From Xanthobacteraceae bacterium (GTDB taxonomy: Bacteria > Pseudomonadota > Alphaproteobacteria > Rhizobiales > Xanthobacteraceae), in assembly GCA_019746355.1 (NCBI GenBank), contig JAIESC010000201.1:1-22147 (forward strand): DNA of 22,147 nucleotides, read 5' to 3'. Both the position numbers and the translations under genes were made by a program. Below are positions 1-8,629 of the stretch, in pieces. The notes beneath the pieces are model-generated. The model ran no database searches, had not been told where the DNA came from, and saw only the letters and a program-made list of their open reading frames with translations. Position 1 is the first letter of the stretch; each line of letters begins with the position of its first letter.

Positions 1-543
1 GGCGTCGCGGCGCGCAGCGGCGGCAAGGTGCTGTGGTGCGTGACGCGCATGGATCTGTTCGCGCCGGCGCTCGCCCAGGCGGGTCTCGCGCCCGGCCGGG
101 TCGTTTATGTCGAGTGCGGCGACGAGAAGGCCCTGCTCGCGTGTTTCGAGGAAGGGCTGCGGCATCCCGGATTGGGCGCCGTCGTCGCCGAAGTGTCGCG
201 TCTCTCCATGACCGCCTCGCGCCGGCTCCAGCTCGCGGCCGAGGCCTCCGGCACGCTCGGTCTCGCAGTCCGGCGCTGGCGGCGGCAGACCGAGGCGGCG
301 GATTTCGGGATGCCGACGGCGGCCACCACGCGATGGCGCGTGTCGGCGCTGCCGTCGGCGCCGCTCCCGGTCCCCGGCGTCGGACGGCCGCGCTGGCTGC
401 TCGAGCTCATCCGATCGCGCGCCGGAGAATGCGCGGATTTCGTTGTGGAGGCGTGTGATGACCAGGGTCGTCTCGCTCTTCCTTCCAGCCTGGCCGACGG
501 ACAGGGTGCGAAGGATGTTGGGCGACGCCGCGCCTCCGCCTGA
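1..543 (+). CDS. imuA: ImuA, mutasome accessory protein, 3' part only
   Basis: The reading frame is open from the first base, so the start codon and N-terminal half lie outside the window. The visible 180 residues look like the C-terminal part of the RecA-like ImuA family: a VLWCVTRMDLFAPALAQAGL segment, then VYVECGDEKALLACFEEGLR, then a basic region. ImuA works with ImuB and DnaE2 in error-prone repair after DNA damage, a role known from Caulobacter and mycobacterial relatives. The 3' end overlaps the start of imuB by about 85 bases in another frame, and the imuB ribosome-binding site (GGAGG at 447-451) lies inside imuA, so the two are probably translationally coupled. The SOS-regulated promoter expected for this cassette would lie upstream of the window. 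The family call leans on the downstream imuB and dnaE2. Confidence 0.85.
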   Translation, partial: GVAARSGGKVLWCVTRMDLFAPALAQAGLAPGRVVYVECGDEKALLACFEEGLRHPGLGAVVAEVSRLSMTASRRLQLAAEASGTLGLAVRRWRRQTEAADFGMPTAATTRWRVSALPSAPLPVPGVGRPRWLLELIRSRAGECADFVVEACDDQGRLALPSSLADGQGAKDVGRRRASA

Positions 544-1981
544 GACGCCGCTCGTCCTTGTCGGCCGTGAGGGTCGCCGACGTGAGATCCTGGCCGCCGA
601 TGCGGCCGCGCAGCGCGCGGGCCTGCGCATCGGCATGGCCGCCAGCAAGGCGCAGGCACTCGTGAGGGATCTCGTCATGCGCGACGCCGAGCCGGACGCG
701 GACCTCGCCGCGCTCGACCGGCTCGCGCTCTGGGCGCTGCGCCGCTATTCGCCGATTGTCGCGGCAAACCCGCCCGACGGCCTCGTTATCGAGGCGACCG
801 GCGCCACCCATCTTCACGGCGGCGAGGCCGCCATGCTCGCCGACATGGTGGCGCGCCTGAAAGCTGCCGGCCTGTCCGCGCGCGCGGCGATGGCCGACAC
901 CTGGGGCGCAGCGCATGCGCTCGCGCGCTTCGCCGCACGGCCGACGCTTGTCGTTCCCGCCGGCGAGAGCGCCGCAGCGATCATGTCCCTGCCGATCGCG
1001 GCATTGCGGCTGCCGGCCACGACCGTCGACAGCTTGCGCCGGCTTGGCCTCGACCATATCGGCGATCTCGAGCGCACCCCGCGCGCGCCGCTCGCGCTGC
1101 GCTTCGGGTCCGACATCGGCCGCCGCCTCGACCAGGCGATGCGCCGTCTCAGCGAGCCGATCGACCCGATCCGTCCCGCCGAGATCGCCGAAGTGCAGCG
1201 GCAATTTCCCGAGCCGATCTCAGCGGCCGAGACGATCGCCCGCTACATCGCCAAGCTGGTGAGCGAGCTTTGCATCCTGCTCGAGGCGCGCGGGCAGGGC
1301 GCCCGGCGCCTCGACCTTCTCTGTCACCGCGTGGACGCGCGGATGGCGGCGGTTCGCGTCGGCACGGCGTTGCCCGTGCGCGACGCCAGGCGGCTGACGC
1401 GGCTCCTCACCGACAAGATCGAGACCATTGATCCGGGCTTCGGCATCGAGCTCATGCGGCTCGCCGCGACGATCGCCGAGCCCTTGGACGCGAAGCAGAC
1501 CATCTCCGATCTCGCCGCGCCGCCGGAGGCGGATATCAGCGATCTGATCGACACGCTGTCCAACCGCATCGGCGGCGAACGCCTCTATCGCATCGTTCCG
1601 GTTCAGAACGACGTGCCGGAACGATCGGTCGTGCGCGCGGCGCCGGCAGCGCCCGACGCCGGCGCGTCCTGGTCGGGATCGTGGCCGCGGCCCGTGCGGC
1701 TCCTCGCCTCGCCCGAGTCGATCGAGACCGTGGCGCTGCTGCCCGATCATCCGCCCGTGACATTCACCTGGCGCGGCGTGCGCCGGCGCGTGCGGCGCGC
1801 CGACGGCCCCGAACGGATCTTCGAGGAATGGTGGCGCGGCGATGCCGAGCTCGACGCCGTGCGTGACTACTTCCGCGTCGAAGACGAGCAGGGCGAGCGC
1901 TTCTGGATCTATCGCGCCGGCGACGGCGAGCACGGCGAGACCGGCTCGCAGCGCTGGTATCTGCACGGAATCTTCGGATGA
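458..1981 (+). CDS. imuB: ImuB, catalytically inactive Y-family polymerase homologue
   Basis: This 507-residue protein begins [20 protein letters not shown]. Active Y-family polymerases have an acidic HIDMDAFFA-like motif here; this protein has [10 protein letters not shown]. Loss of those metal-binding residues is the hallmark of ImuB, which acts as an adaptor between DnaE2, ImuA and the sliding clamp. The helix-hairpin-helix-like region [20 protein letters not shown] follows at about residues 190-215. The C-terminal third ([25 protein letters not shown]) matches the conserved ImuB tail. I chose ATG 458 because GGAGG lies 6 bases upstream; TTG 443 and GTG 455 are in-frame alternatives. The stop overlaps the dnaE2 start as ATGA, typical of one operon. 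Length is normal for alphaproteobacterial ImuB. Confidence 0.92.
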   Translation: MTRVVSLFLPAWPTDRVRRMLGDAAPPPETPLVLVGREGRRREILAADAAAQRAGLRIGMAASKAQALVRDLVMRDAEPDADLAALDRLALWALRRYSPIVAANPPDGLVIEATGATHLHGGEAAMLADMVARLKAAGLSARAAMADTWGAAHALARFAARPTLVVPAGESAAAIMSLPIAALRLPATTVDSLRRLGLDHIGDLERTPRAPLALRFGSDIGRRLDQAMRRLSEPIDPIRPAEIAEVQRQFPEPISAAETIARYIAKLVSELCILLEARGQGARRLDLLCHRVDARMAAVRVGTALPVRDARRLTRLLTDKIETIDPGFGIELMRLAATIAEPLDAKQTISDLAAPPEADISDLIDTLSNRIGGERLYRIVPVQNDVPERSVVRAAPAAPDAGASWSGSWPRPVRLLASPESIETVALLPDHPPVTFTWRGVRRRVRRADGPERIFEEWWRGDAELDAVRDYFRVEDEQGERFWIYRAGDGEHGETGSQRWYLHGIFG

Positions 1982-4900
1982 CCGGCCCGCGCTATGTCGA
2001 GCTGCAGGCAACCTCGCACTTCTCGTTCCTGCGTGGAGCGAGCAGCGCCGAAGAATTGTTTGCGCAGGCGGCGATGCTCGGCATCGAGGCGCTCGGCATC
2101 GTCGATCGCAATTCCCTGGCCGGCATCGTCCGGGCGCATGAAGCCGCCAAGGCGACGGGCGTCCGCCTCGTCGTCGGCTGCCGCCTCGACCTCGCGGACG
2201 GCTTCTCGCTGCTCGTCTATCCGACCGACCGCGCCGCCTATGCGCGGCTCTGCCGCCTGCTATCGGAAGGCAAGCGGCGCGCCGGCAAAGCGAAATGCCA
2301 CCTCGAATGGCGCGATGTCGTCGCCTATGGCGAGGGCCTGATCGCCATCCTTCTCCCGGATGACGCCGACGCGCTCTGCGCCGAACGGCTGTGCCGGCTG
2401 CGCGAGGCCTTCGGCGATCGCGGCTACCTCGCCTTGACGCTGCGCCGCAGGCCCAACGACCAGCTCCGGCTGCACGAGCTGGCGAACCTTGCGGCGTCGC
2501 TGCGCGTCGAGACCGTCGTGACCAATGACGTGCTGTTTCACGAACCTCGGCGTCGCATCATGCAGGATGTCGTCACCGCGATCCGCCATAACGTGACGAT
2601 CGACACCCTCGGCTTCAGGCGTGAGCGGCACGCGGATCGCTTTCTCAAGCCGCCCGAAGAGATGCACCGGCTGTTCGCGCGCTATCCAGAAGCGCTCGCG
2701 CGCACGCTTGCGATCGCGAAGCGCTGCACCTTCTCAATGTCCGAGCTCGAATATCAATATCCGGAAGAGCGCAGCCTGCCGGACCTCACGCCGCAGGAGG
2801 CTCTGGAGAAGTTCACATGGGAGCGCGCCGCGGAGCGTTATCCCGAGGGCGTGCCCGACAGGGTGAGCAAGATCCTCGCTCATGAGCTCGCGCTGATCCG
2901 CACGCTCGATTACGCCCCGTATTTTCTCACCGTCAATGCGATCGTCCGTTTCGCACGATCGAAGGGCATCCTGTGCCAGGGTCGCGGCTCGGCCGCCAAT
3001 TCCGCCGTCTGCTACGTGCTCGGCATCACATCTATCGACCCGGATCGCAACGACCTGCTGTTCGAGCGCTTCGTCAGCGTCGAACGCAAGGAGCCGCCCG
3101 ACATCGACGTGGATTTCGAACACGAACGGCGCGAGGAGGTGATTCAATGGGTCTATGAAACTTATGGACGCGACCGGGCGGCGCTGTGCTCGACGGTCAT
3201 CAGGTACAGATCGAAAGGCGCGCTGCGCGACGTCGGCAAGGCGCTGGGCCTGACCGAGGATACGATCAAGATGCTGTCGGGCCAGGTCTGGGGCTGGTCG
3301 CGGACCGGCATCGAGGACAAACACGCCGCCGACCTCAACATGAATCTTGGCGACCGGCGCCTGCGCCTCGCGCTCGATCTGGCGCGCGCGCTGATCGGCA
3401 CGCCGCGCCATCTCAGCCAGCATCCGGGTGGCTTCGTCCTGACGCGCGATAGGCTCGACGACCTCGTGCCGATCGAGCCCGCGGCGATGGCCGGACGACA
3501 AGTCGTTGAGTGGGACAAAGACGACGTCGACGCCTTGCGCATGATGAAGATGGATTGCCTGGCGCTCGGCATGTTGTCCTGCATGAAGCGCGCCTTCGAC
3601 CTTCTGTCGGAGCACAAGGGCGTCGCGCTCGATCTCGCCACCATTCCCGCCGAGGACCCGCGCACCTACGCGATGATCCGCCGTGCTGACACGCTCGGCG
3701 TGTTCCAGATCGAAAGCCGGGCGCAGATGAGCATGTTGCCGCGGCTGAAGCCGCGCACCTTTTACGATCTCGTCATCGAAGTCGCGATCGTGCGGCCGGG
3801 ACCGATCCAAGGCGACATGGTCCATCCGTACCTGCGCCGGCGCGAAGGCAAGGAGGATGTCGTCTATCCGACGCCGGAGCTCGAGGCCGTCCTCGGCAAG
3901 ACCTTGGGAGTGCCGCTGTTTCAGGAGCAAGCCATGAAGGTCTCGATGGTTTGCGCCGGCTTCTCCGCCAGCGAGGCCGATCAGCTCCGCAGAAGCATGG
4001 CGACGTTCAAACACACGGGCGGAGTCAGCGCGTTTCACGACAAACTCGTCAACGGCATGATCGCCAACGGCTATACGCGCGAGTTTGCTGAGAAGACATT
4101 CTCGCAACTCGAGGGATTCGGCTCGTATGGGTTTCCGGAATCGCATGCCGCGTCATTCGCGCTGCTGGCCTACGCCTCAAGCTGGCTGAAATGCCATCAC
4201 CCCGACGTGTTCTGCGCGGCGCTGCTCAATGCCCAGCCGATGGGATTTTACGCGCCGGCGCAAATCGTCCGTGACGCGCGCGATCACGGCGTCGAGGTGC
4301 GGCCCGTCGATGTGAACCTGTCCCGATGGGATTGCACGTTGGAGCCGACTGAGCAGGAGGATCGCTTCGCGGTCAGGCTCGGCATGCGCATGGTGCGCAG
4401 CCTCGCCAATGGCGACGCCGCGCAGATCATCGCCGCCCGCGGCGATCGGCCATTCTCCTCGGTCGACGATCTATGGCGCCGCGCCGCCGTGCCGTCCGCT
4501 GCGCTTGTTCACCTTGCTGACGCCGACGCCTTCCGCCCGGCTTTCGGTCTTCCTCGGCGCGATGCGATGTGGGCGATCAAGGCGCTGCGCGACGAGCCGC
4601 TGCCGCTGTTCGCTGCCGCCGCGGCGCGCGAGGCGAGGACCATCGCGGAGATCAACGAGCCTACCGTAACGCTGCGCCCGATGAAGGCCGGCGGTGAGGT
4701 AGTCGAAGACTACGGGCATGTCGGCCTGACACTGCGCGCCCATCCGCTGTCCTTTCTGCGCGCCGATCTTACGCGCCGGCGCGTCGTCACCTGCGCCGAG
4801 GCGATGGCGTCGCGCGATGGACGCTGGCTCGAGGCCGCCGGCCTCGTCCTGGTCCGTCAGATGCCGGGCAGCGCCAAGGGCGTGATGTTCGTGACGCTGG

Positions 4901-5247
4901 AGGATGAGAGCGGCATCGCCAATCTCGTGATTTGGCCGAAGGTCTTCGAGCAATATCGGCGCGTCGTGCTGTCGGCCGGAATGCTCTCAGTTCGAGGGCG
5001 GATTCAGCGGGAGGGCGAGGTGGTGCATCTTGTGGCTCGGCACTTGTCCGACCTCTCAGGCGCGCTCGCGAGCGTCGGCGAGCGCGATGACGCCTTCCCG
5101 CTGCCGCATGGCCGCGGCGATGAATTCCACCACGGCAGTCCGTCGCCTGATCCGCGCGGGCTGCCGAAGGGTCCGCGGACGCGCGATCTCGGCAATACAT
5201 ACGGGCACATCGACCAGATCCGCGTGAAGACACGGGATTTCCGATAA
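1978..5247 (+). CDS. dnaE2: DnaE2 (ImuC), error-prone DNA polymerase III alpha subunit
   Basis: This 1089-residue C-family polymerase is complete and of the usual DnaE2 length. It opens with a PHP domain ([20 protein letters not shown]). The palm has [14 protein letters not shown], where D377 and D379 match the first two catalytic aspartates of E. coli DnaE, and D526 in the segment [10 protein letters not shown] matches the third. VRPGPIQG and the fingers and thumb regions follow. An OB-fold stretch ([20 protein letters not shown]) lies near residue 970, and the C-terminus ends [13 protein letters not shown], typical of DnaE2. It performs mutagenic synthesis past DNA lesions in the cytoplasm together with ImuA and ImuB. 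Its start overlaps the imuB stop by 4 bases. No frameshift or missing catalytic residue was seen, so the cassette is probably functional. Confidence 0.95.
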   Translation: MTGPRYVELQATSHFSFLRGASSAEELFAQAAMLGIEALGIVDRNSLAGIVRAHEAAKATGVRLVVGCRLDLADGFSLLVYPTDRAAYARLCRLLSEGKRRAGKAKCHLEWRDVVAYGEGLIAILLPDDADALCAERLCRLREAFGDRGYLALTLRRRPNDQLRLHELANLAASLRVETVVTNDVLFHEPRRRIMQDVVTAIRHNVTIDTLGFRRERHADRFLKPPEEMHRLFARYPEALARTLAIAKRCTFSMSELEYQYPEERSLPDLTPQEALEKFTWERAAERYPEGVPDRVSKILAHELALIRTLDYAPYFLTVNAIVRFARSKGILCQGRGSAANSAVCYVLGITSIDPDRNDLLFERFVSVERKEPPDIDVDFEHERREEVIQWVYETYGRDRAALCSTVIRYRSKGALRDVGKALGLTEDTIKMLSGQVWGWSRTGIEDKHAADLNMNLGDRRLRLALDLARALIGTPRHLSQHPGGFVLTRDRLDDLVPIEPAAMAGRQVVEWDKDDVDALRMMKMDCLALGMLSCMKRAFDLLSEHKGVALDLATIPAEDPRTYAMIRRADTLGVFQIESRAQMSMLPRLKPRTFYDLVIEVAIVRPGPIQGDMVHPYLRRREGKEDVVYPTPELEAVLGKTLGVPLFQEQAMKVSMVCAGFSASEADQLRRSMATFKHTGGVSAFHDKLVNGMIANGYTREFAEKTFSQLEGFGSYGFPESHAASFALLAYASSWLKCHHPDVFCAALLNAQPMGFYAPAQIVRDARDHGVEVRPVDVNLSRWDCTLEPTEQEDRFAVRLGMRMVRSLANGDAAQIIAARGDRPFSSVDDLWRRAAVPSAALVHLADADAFRPAFGLPRRDAMWAIKALRDEPLPLFAAAAAREARTIAEINEPTVTLRPMKAGGEVVEDYGHVGLTLRAHPLSFLRADLTRRRVVTCAEAMASRDGRWLEAAGLVLVRQMPGSAKGVMFVTLEDESGIANLVIWPKVFEQYRRVVLSAGMLSVRGRIQREGEVVHLVARHLSDLSGALASVGERDDAFPLPHGRGDEFHHGSPSPDPRGLPKGPRTRDLGNTYGHIDQIRVKTRDFR

Positions 5248-5313
5248 GCGGGTGATGGCGTCGCTGAAACAAGCCATCCGCTACGGAGACCATGCGGCAA
5301 GCCCTCAATGGGC

Positions 5314-5342
5314 TGGACTCTTACCATTATGTCGATTAGTCT
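5314..5342 (+). promoter_or_regulatory. Candidate leaderless promoter of the first ars operon
   Basis: A TGGACT box at 5314-5319 (4 of 6 matches to TTGACA) is followed after exactly 17 bases by TAGTCT at 5337-5342. The arsR ATG begins 7 bases after the -10 box, so the transcript would start at or next to the start codon. No Shine-Dalgarno sequence precedes that ATG. The second arsR at 8630 has the same arrangement, which raises confidence. A 5-bp hairpin at 5300-5314 overlaps the -35 box and has no T-run, so I do not call it a terminator. Confidence 0.5.
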
Positions 5343-5349
5343 CGACATA
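5328..5349 (+). promoter_or_regulatory. Palindromic ArsR operator candidate overlapping the arsR start codon
   Basis: This is a perfect inverted repeat with 8-base arms TATGTCGA and TCGACATA separated by TTAGTC. It covers the -10 box and ends on the A of the arsR ATG. ArsR repressors bind imperfect dyads in their own promoters and release them when arsenite binds, so autoregulation of arsR-arsC-arsC-acr3 is the natural reading. Binding itself is inferred. Confidence 0.6.
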
Positions 5350-5720
5350 TGGAATTAGAGCAAGCTATCCTCGCGTTTGCGGCGCTCGCCCAGCCGACCC
5401 GCCTCGACGTGTTCCGGCTCCTCATGGAGCACGAACCTGACGGACTGCCGGCCGGCGAGATCGCCCGGCATATGGCCGTACCGCACAACACAATGTCCTC
5501 GCATCTGGCGATCCTCACCCGCGCCGGACTGGTCGAGGCCGAACGCCAGGGTCGTTCGATCATCTACCGCGCGAAGCTCGATGCCGTGCGTATGCTCACC
5601 GGGTTCCTGGTCAAGGATTGCTGCGGCGGCCGTCCGGAGATCTGCGCACCGCTGATCGCCGACCTTGCTCCCTGTTGTCCGCCGAAGAAGACCGCTGCCA
5701 AGGAGACCGTCCGTGACTGA
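5349..5720 (+). CDS. arsR: ArsR-family arsenite-responsive repressor
   Basis: This 123-residue winged-helix repressor begins with the usual ArsR opening LAQPTRLDVFRLL. A recognition-helix region VPHNTMSSHLAILTRAGLVE sits at about residues 44-63, and the beta wing QGRSIIYRAKLD follows. The As(III) site appears C-terminal: C91, C92 and C99 in DCCGGRPEIC, with another pair at C109-C110. Adjacent cysteines plus a third 7-8 residues later resemble the C-terminal site of Acidithiobacillus ferrooxidans ArsR rather than the ELCVCDL helix site of plasmid R773 ArsR. The start is placed at 5349 because residues 2-15 align with the family and no better start exists, although no ribosome-binding site is present. 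It overlaps arsC by 8 bases and probably controls the whole first operon. Confidence 0.93.
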   Translation: MELEQAILAFAALAQPTRLDVFRLLMEHEPDGLPAGEIARHMAVPHNTMSSHLAILTRAGLVEAERQGRSIIYRAKLDAVRMLTGFLVKDCCGGRPEICAPLIADLAPCCPPKKTAAKETVRD

Positions 5721-6240
5721 CCGCATCTATAATGTGCTCTTCCTCTGTACCGGCAATTCCGCTCGCTCAATCCTGGCCGAGAGCATCCTGATCAAGGACG
5801 GCCGCGGGCGCTTCCGTGCCTTCTCCGCCGGCAGCCAGCCAAAGGGCGTCGTCAATCCCCTCGCGCTGAAGGTGCTGCGCAGCTTCGACTATCCGGCTGA
5901 CGGTTTCCGCTCGAAGAGTTGGGAAGAGTTCGCCAAGCCCAATGCGCCGGTGATGGATTTCGTGTTCACCGTCTGCGACAACGCCGCCGGCGAATCCTGT
6001 CCGGTCTGGCCGGGCCAGCCCATGACGGCGCATTGGGGAATCGAGGACCCCGCCGCGGTCGAGGGACCGGACATCCAGAAGGAGGCCGCTTTCGTAGCCG
6101 CCTTCCGCTATCTCAAGAACCGCATTTCGGTCTTCACGGCGCTGCCGATTGCCAGTCTCGACCGCATGACGCTCGGCTCCAAGATCGTCGAGATCGGCCA
6201 GTTACAGGGCGCGACCAAGCCGCGTCCGAGCGCCGCATGA
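5713..6240 (+). CDS. arsC: Arsenate reductase, thioredoxin-coupled LMW-phosphatase type
   Basis: This 175-residue protein has the low-molecular-weight phosphatase P-loop CTGNSARS with catalytic C12 and R18. It also has the downstream VCDNAAGESCPVWPG (C88 and C96) and HWGIEDPAA (H107, D112) typical of this arsenate reductase class. It reduces arsenate to arsenite in the cytoplasm through a cysteine relay regenerated by thioredoxin. A longer frame extends upstream inside arsR, but I chose GTG 5713. AGGAG at 5701-5705 sits 7 bases before it, and the protein then begins TDRIYNVLFLCTGNSARS as expected. The gene overlaps arsR by 8 bases. The arsenite formed would be exported by the ACR3 pump two genes on. 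A second, unrelated arsenate reductase follows directly. Confidence 0.93.
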   Translation: MTDRIYNVLFLCTGNSARSILAESILIKDGRGRFRAFSAGSQPKGVVNPLALKVLRSFDYPADGFRSKSWEEFAKPNAPVMDFVFTVCDNAAGESCPVWPGQPMTAHWGIEDPAAVEGPDIQKEAAFVAAFRYLKNRISVFTALPIASLDRMTLGSKIVEIGQLQGATKPRPSAA

Positions 6241-6248
6241 GGCCGGTC

Positions 6249-6674
6249 ATGGACGTCATCATCTATCACAACCCCGATTGCGGCACGTCGCGCAACACGC
6301 TGGCGATGATCCGCAATGCCGGCATCGAGCCGCATGTCATCGAATATCTGAAGACGCCGCCGACGCGGACCATGCTCAAACAGCTCATCGCACGGATGGG
6401 CATCTCCGTTCGTGCATTGCTCCGCGAGAAGGGCACGCCCTATGCGGAGCTGGGCCTTGGCGACCCAAAGCTGACCGACGACGAGCTGCTCGACGCCATG
6501 ATGGCGCATCCGATCCTCATCAACCGCCCAATCGTCGTGAGCCCAAAGGGGGTGAAGCTCTGCCGCCCCTCCGAAGGCGTGCTCGACCTGCTTCCGCCGC
6601 AACAAGGCGAGTTCATCAAGGAAGACGGCGAGCGCGTGGTCGACGAGCGCGGCCGCCGCGTGGCGACGGCGTGA
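6249..6674 (+). CDS. arsC: Arsenate reductase, glutaredoxin-coupled type
   Basis: This 141-residue protein closely follows the E. coli R773 ArsC pattern: IIYHNPDCGTSRNTLAMIRN with the catalytic cysteine in HNPDCGTSR, then MGISVRALLREKGTPY, HPILINRPIVVSPKGVKLCRPSE and KEDGERVVDERGRR. It reduces arsenate using glutathione and glutaredoxin and is unrelated in fold to the preceding arsC. ATG 6249 is preferred because GAGG at 6239-6242 sits 6 bases upstream. An in-frame ATG at 6237 overlaps the previous stop as ATGA and would add four residues. Translational coupling with the upstream arsC is likely either way. Carrying both reductase types would let the cell draw on thioredoxin and glutathione pools. 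Confidence 0.95.
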   Translation: MDVIIYHNPDCGTSRNTLAMIRNAGIEPHVIEYLKTPPTRTMLKQLIARMGISVRALLREKGTPYAELGLGDPKLTDDELLDAMMAHPILINRPIVVSPKGVKLCRPSEGVLDLLPPQQGEFIKEDGERVVDERGRRVATA

Positions 6675-6683
6675 GGAGCGGCC

Positions 6684-7751
6684 ATGTCCACCTTTGAACG
6701 CTATCTCACCCTCTGGGTCGCACTCTGCATCGTCGCCGGTATCGCGCTCGGTCATGTCATGCCCGGCGTGTTTTATGCCATCGGCGCGGCCGAGATCGCC
6801 AAGGTCAACCTGCCGGTCGCGGCGCTGATCTGGCTGATGATCGTGCCGATGCTGGTGAAGATCGACTTCGCCGCACTCGGTCAGGTGAAGGAGCACTGGC
6901 GCGGCATCAGCGTGACGCTGTTCGTCAACTGGGCCGTGAAGCCGTTCTCGATGGCGGCGCTCGGCTGGCTCTTCATCGGCTATCTGTTCCGGCCTTACCT
7001 GCCGGCCGACCAGATCGACAGCTATATCGCGGGCCTCATCATCCTCGCGGCCGCGCCCTGCACGGCGATGGTGTTCGTCTGGTCGAACCTCACCAAGGGC
7101 GAGCCGCATTTCACATTGAGCCAGGTCGCGCTCAATGACACGATCATGGTGTTCGCCTTCGCGCCGATCGTCGGCCTGCTGCTCGGCCTCTCGGCCATCA
7201 TCGTGCCGTGGGACACACTGGTTCTCTCCGTCGTGCTCTACATCGTCGTCCCGGTGATCGCGGCGCAACTGCTGCGGCGCCGATTGCTCGCGACAGGCGG
7301 CGAGCCGGCCTTGAAGCGGTTTCTCGACCGGCTCCAGCCGTTGTCACTGGTCGCGCTTCTCGCCACCCTCGTTCTCCTGTTCGGCTTTCAGGGTGAACAG
7401 ATTCTGGCGCAGCCGCTCATCATCGCGCTACTGGCGGTGCCGATCCTGATCCAGGTCTATTTCAACTCCGGCCTCGCTTACCTGCTCAACCGCATCTCGG
7501 GCGAGCAACATTGCGTCGCCGGCCCCTCCGCCCTGATCGGCGCCTCCAACTTTTTCGAGTTGGCGGTCGCCGCGGCCATCAGCCTGTTCGGTTTCCAGTC
7601 GGGCGCCGCTCTCGCCACCGTCGTCGGCGTTCTGATCGAGGTGCCGGTGATGCTATCCGTGGTCTGGATCGTCAACCGCTCAAAGGGCTGGTACGAGAGC
7701 GGCTCTTCGAGATCATCGAAGGTGGTGGCGGACGCCGCTCAAGACGGCTAG
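6684..7751 (+). CDS. acr3: ACR3-family arsenite efflux permease
   Basis: This 355-residue integral membrane protein has about ten hydrophobic segments and the ACR3 signature LAAAPCTAMVFVWSNLTKGE, where C126 is the conserved cysteine needed for arsenite transport. VNWAVKPFSMAALGW and ASNFFELAVAAAISLFG are further ACR3 landmarks. It expels arsenite across the inner membrane using the proton-motive force. A GAGGAG ribosome-binding site lies just before the ATG, inside the 9-base gap after arsC. It is the main effector of this operon. The C-terminus ends in a short hydrophilic tail (SKGWYESGSSRSSKVV). No sign of decay was seen. Confidence 0.95.
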   Translation: MSTFERYLTLWVALCIVAGIALGHVMPGVFYAIGAAEIAKVNLPVAALIWLMIVPMLVKIDFAALGQVKEHWRGISVTLFVNWAVKPFSMAALGWLFIGYLFRPYLPADQIDSYIAGLIILAAAPCTAMVFVWSNLTKGEPHFTLSQVALNDTIMVFAFAPIVGLLLGLSAIIVPWDTLVLSVVLYIVVPVIAAQLLRRRLLATGGEPALKRFLDRLQPLSLVALLATLVLLFGFQGEQILAQPLIIALLAVPILIQVYFNSGLAYLLNRISGEQHCVAGPSALIGASNFFELAVAAAISLFGFQSGAALATVVGVLIEVPVMLSVVWIVNRSKGWYESGSSRSSKVVADAAQDG

Positions 7752-7792
7752 GAATCCCCCTCCAAAGGACATCGAGACCGAAAGACAGCGCA

Positions 7793-8539
7793 TTGAGCAG
7801 CGAAGCCGCTTGGCTGGCCATTCTATTTCTCGTTATCGCGCTGTTCTATGCGTCAGTCGGCCAGGCGGGGGCGTCCGGCTATCTCGCGGTCATGGGTCTT
7901 TTTGGACTTGCTCCCGCTGCCATGAAAACCACGGCCTTGTCGCTTAACGTGCTCGTGGCAGGCATCGGGACATTGCAGTTCTGGCGTACAGGCCAGTTGT
8001 CCTGGCGTACGTTCTATCCATTCGCCATTCTTGGATTTCCATTCTCACTGCTTGGAGGAGCGCTTCAGCTCCCGGCGCATGTCTATTACCCCGTCGTAGG
8101 CGTCATTCTCATATTGTCCGCGTTGCAGATGGTTCGCTCGGCGTTGAAGCCCGCTGCTGAGCAGCAATTGCCTCCATCAGAGCCTCCGTTTCTTCCGGCC
8201 CTGCTGGTCGGCGCGGGCATTGGTTTCCTGTCCGGGATGACGGGCACAGGCGGCGGCATTTTTTTGGCTCCGATCATTCTGGCGATGAATTGGGTAAGTC
8301 TCCGCAAGACGGCCGCCGTGACGGCAGCGTATAATCTGCTTAACTCCGCGGCCGCTTTGGCGGGCGCCTATAGCATCCTCAACGCGATCCCCGAGAGCTT
8401 ACCCGTGTGGCTTCTCGCGGTCGGCATCGGCGGTGCGGCCGGAGCCTTTATCGGTAGCCGCTACCTGCCGGACAGCGCACTGCGTTACATTCTCGCGTGC
8501 ATCCTCGTAGTCGCCGGCATCAAGCTTCTGTTGTCTTAG
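7793..8539 (+). CDS. TauE/SafE-family permease in the ars operon
   Basis: The 248-residue protein is almost wholly hydrophobic, with about eight segments in two related halves. These open AWLAILFLVIALFYASVGQA and LVGAGIGFLSGMTGTGGGIF. The glycine-rich SGMTGTGGGIFLAP block is typical of TauE/SafE anion permeases, which move sulfite, sulfoacetate or related anions. The frame is open upstream through the end of acr3, so the start is uncertain. TTG 7793 is chosen because it precedes the first hydrophobic segment, but its ribosome-binding site is weak. The next in-frame ATG would delete a membrane segment. It lies 41 bases after acr3 and is probably co-transcribed. Base composition looks less GC-rich than its neighbours, so it may have been acquired separately. 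Its substrate here is unknown. Confidence 0.8.
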   Translation: MSSEAAWLAILFLVIALFYASVGQAGASGYLAVMGLFGLAPAAMKTTALSLNVLVAGIGTLQFWRTGQLSWRTFYPFAILGFPFSLLGGALQLPAHVYYPVVGVILILSALQMVRSALKPAAEQQLPPSEPPFLPALLVGAGIGFLSGMTGTGGGIFLAPIILAMNWVSLRKTAAVTAAYNLLNSAAALAGAYSILNAIPESLPVWLLAVGIGGAAGAFIGSRYLPDSALRYILACILVVAGIKLLLS

Positions 8540-8594
8540 GGAAGGCTGCATGAAGCTGCCGATGCTCCTATTTCCATCACACTAGAAATATGGA

Positions 8595-8623
8595 TTGACC
8601 ACCCGGGCCTGCTGACGTAGCTT
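8595..8623 (+). promoter_or_regulatory. Candidate leaderless promoter of the second ars unit
   Basis: TTGACC at 8595-8600 (5 of 6 to consensus) is followed after exactly 17 bases by TAGCTT at 8618-8623, and the arsR ATG begins 7 bases after that box. Transcription would start on or next to the ATG, and there is no ribosome-binding site. Just upstream, TATTTC at 8569-8574 and GAAATA at 8585-8590 form a 6-base inverted repeat with a 10-base gap. That position, upstream of the -35 box, is unusual for a repressor site, so I do not call it an operator. Confidence 0.6.
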
Positions 8624-8629
8624 GTTTCC

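Noticed and set aside
2734..4146. Long open frame (470 codons) on the minus strand inside dnaE2
   Set aside because: It lies antisense to a clear polymerase gene in GC-rich DNA. Its product is rich in Arg, His and Asp with no recognisable domain, as expected of an antisense shadow.
5300..5314. Hairpin AGCCC-TCAAT-GGGCT after dnaE2 as a terminator
   Set aside because: The stem is only 5 bp, no T-run follows, and it overlaps the predicted arsR -35 box.
6108..7268. 386-codon minus-strand frame opposite arsC and acr3
   Set aside because: Composition is dominated by His, Asp, Arg and Glu, as arises from antisense reading of a membrane-protein gene.
7511..7792. Upstream extension of the TauE-like frame into acr3
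   Set aside because: The extension overlaps ACR3 coding sequence and is arginine-rich with no membrane character, so it is read-through of an open frame and not part of the permease.
8569..8594. Inverted repeats TATTTC/GAAATA and TCCAT/ATGGA as ArsR2 operator
   Set aside because: Arms are short and lie upstream of the -35 box. This is possible but too weak to list as a feature.
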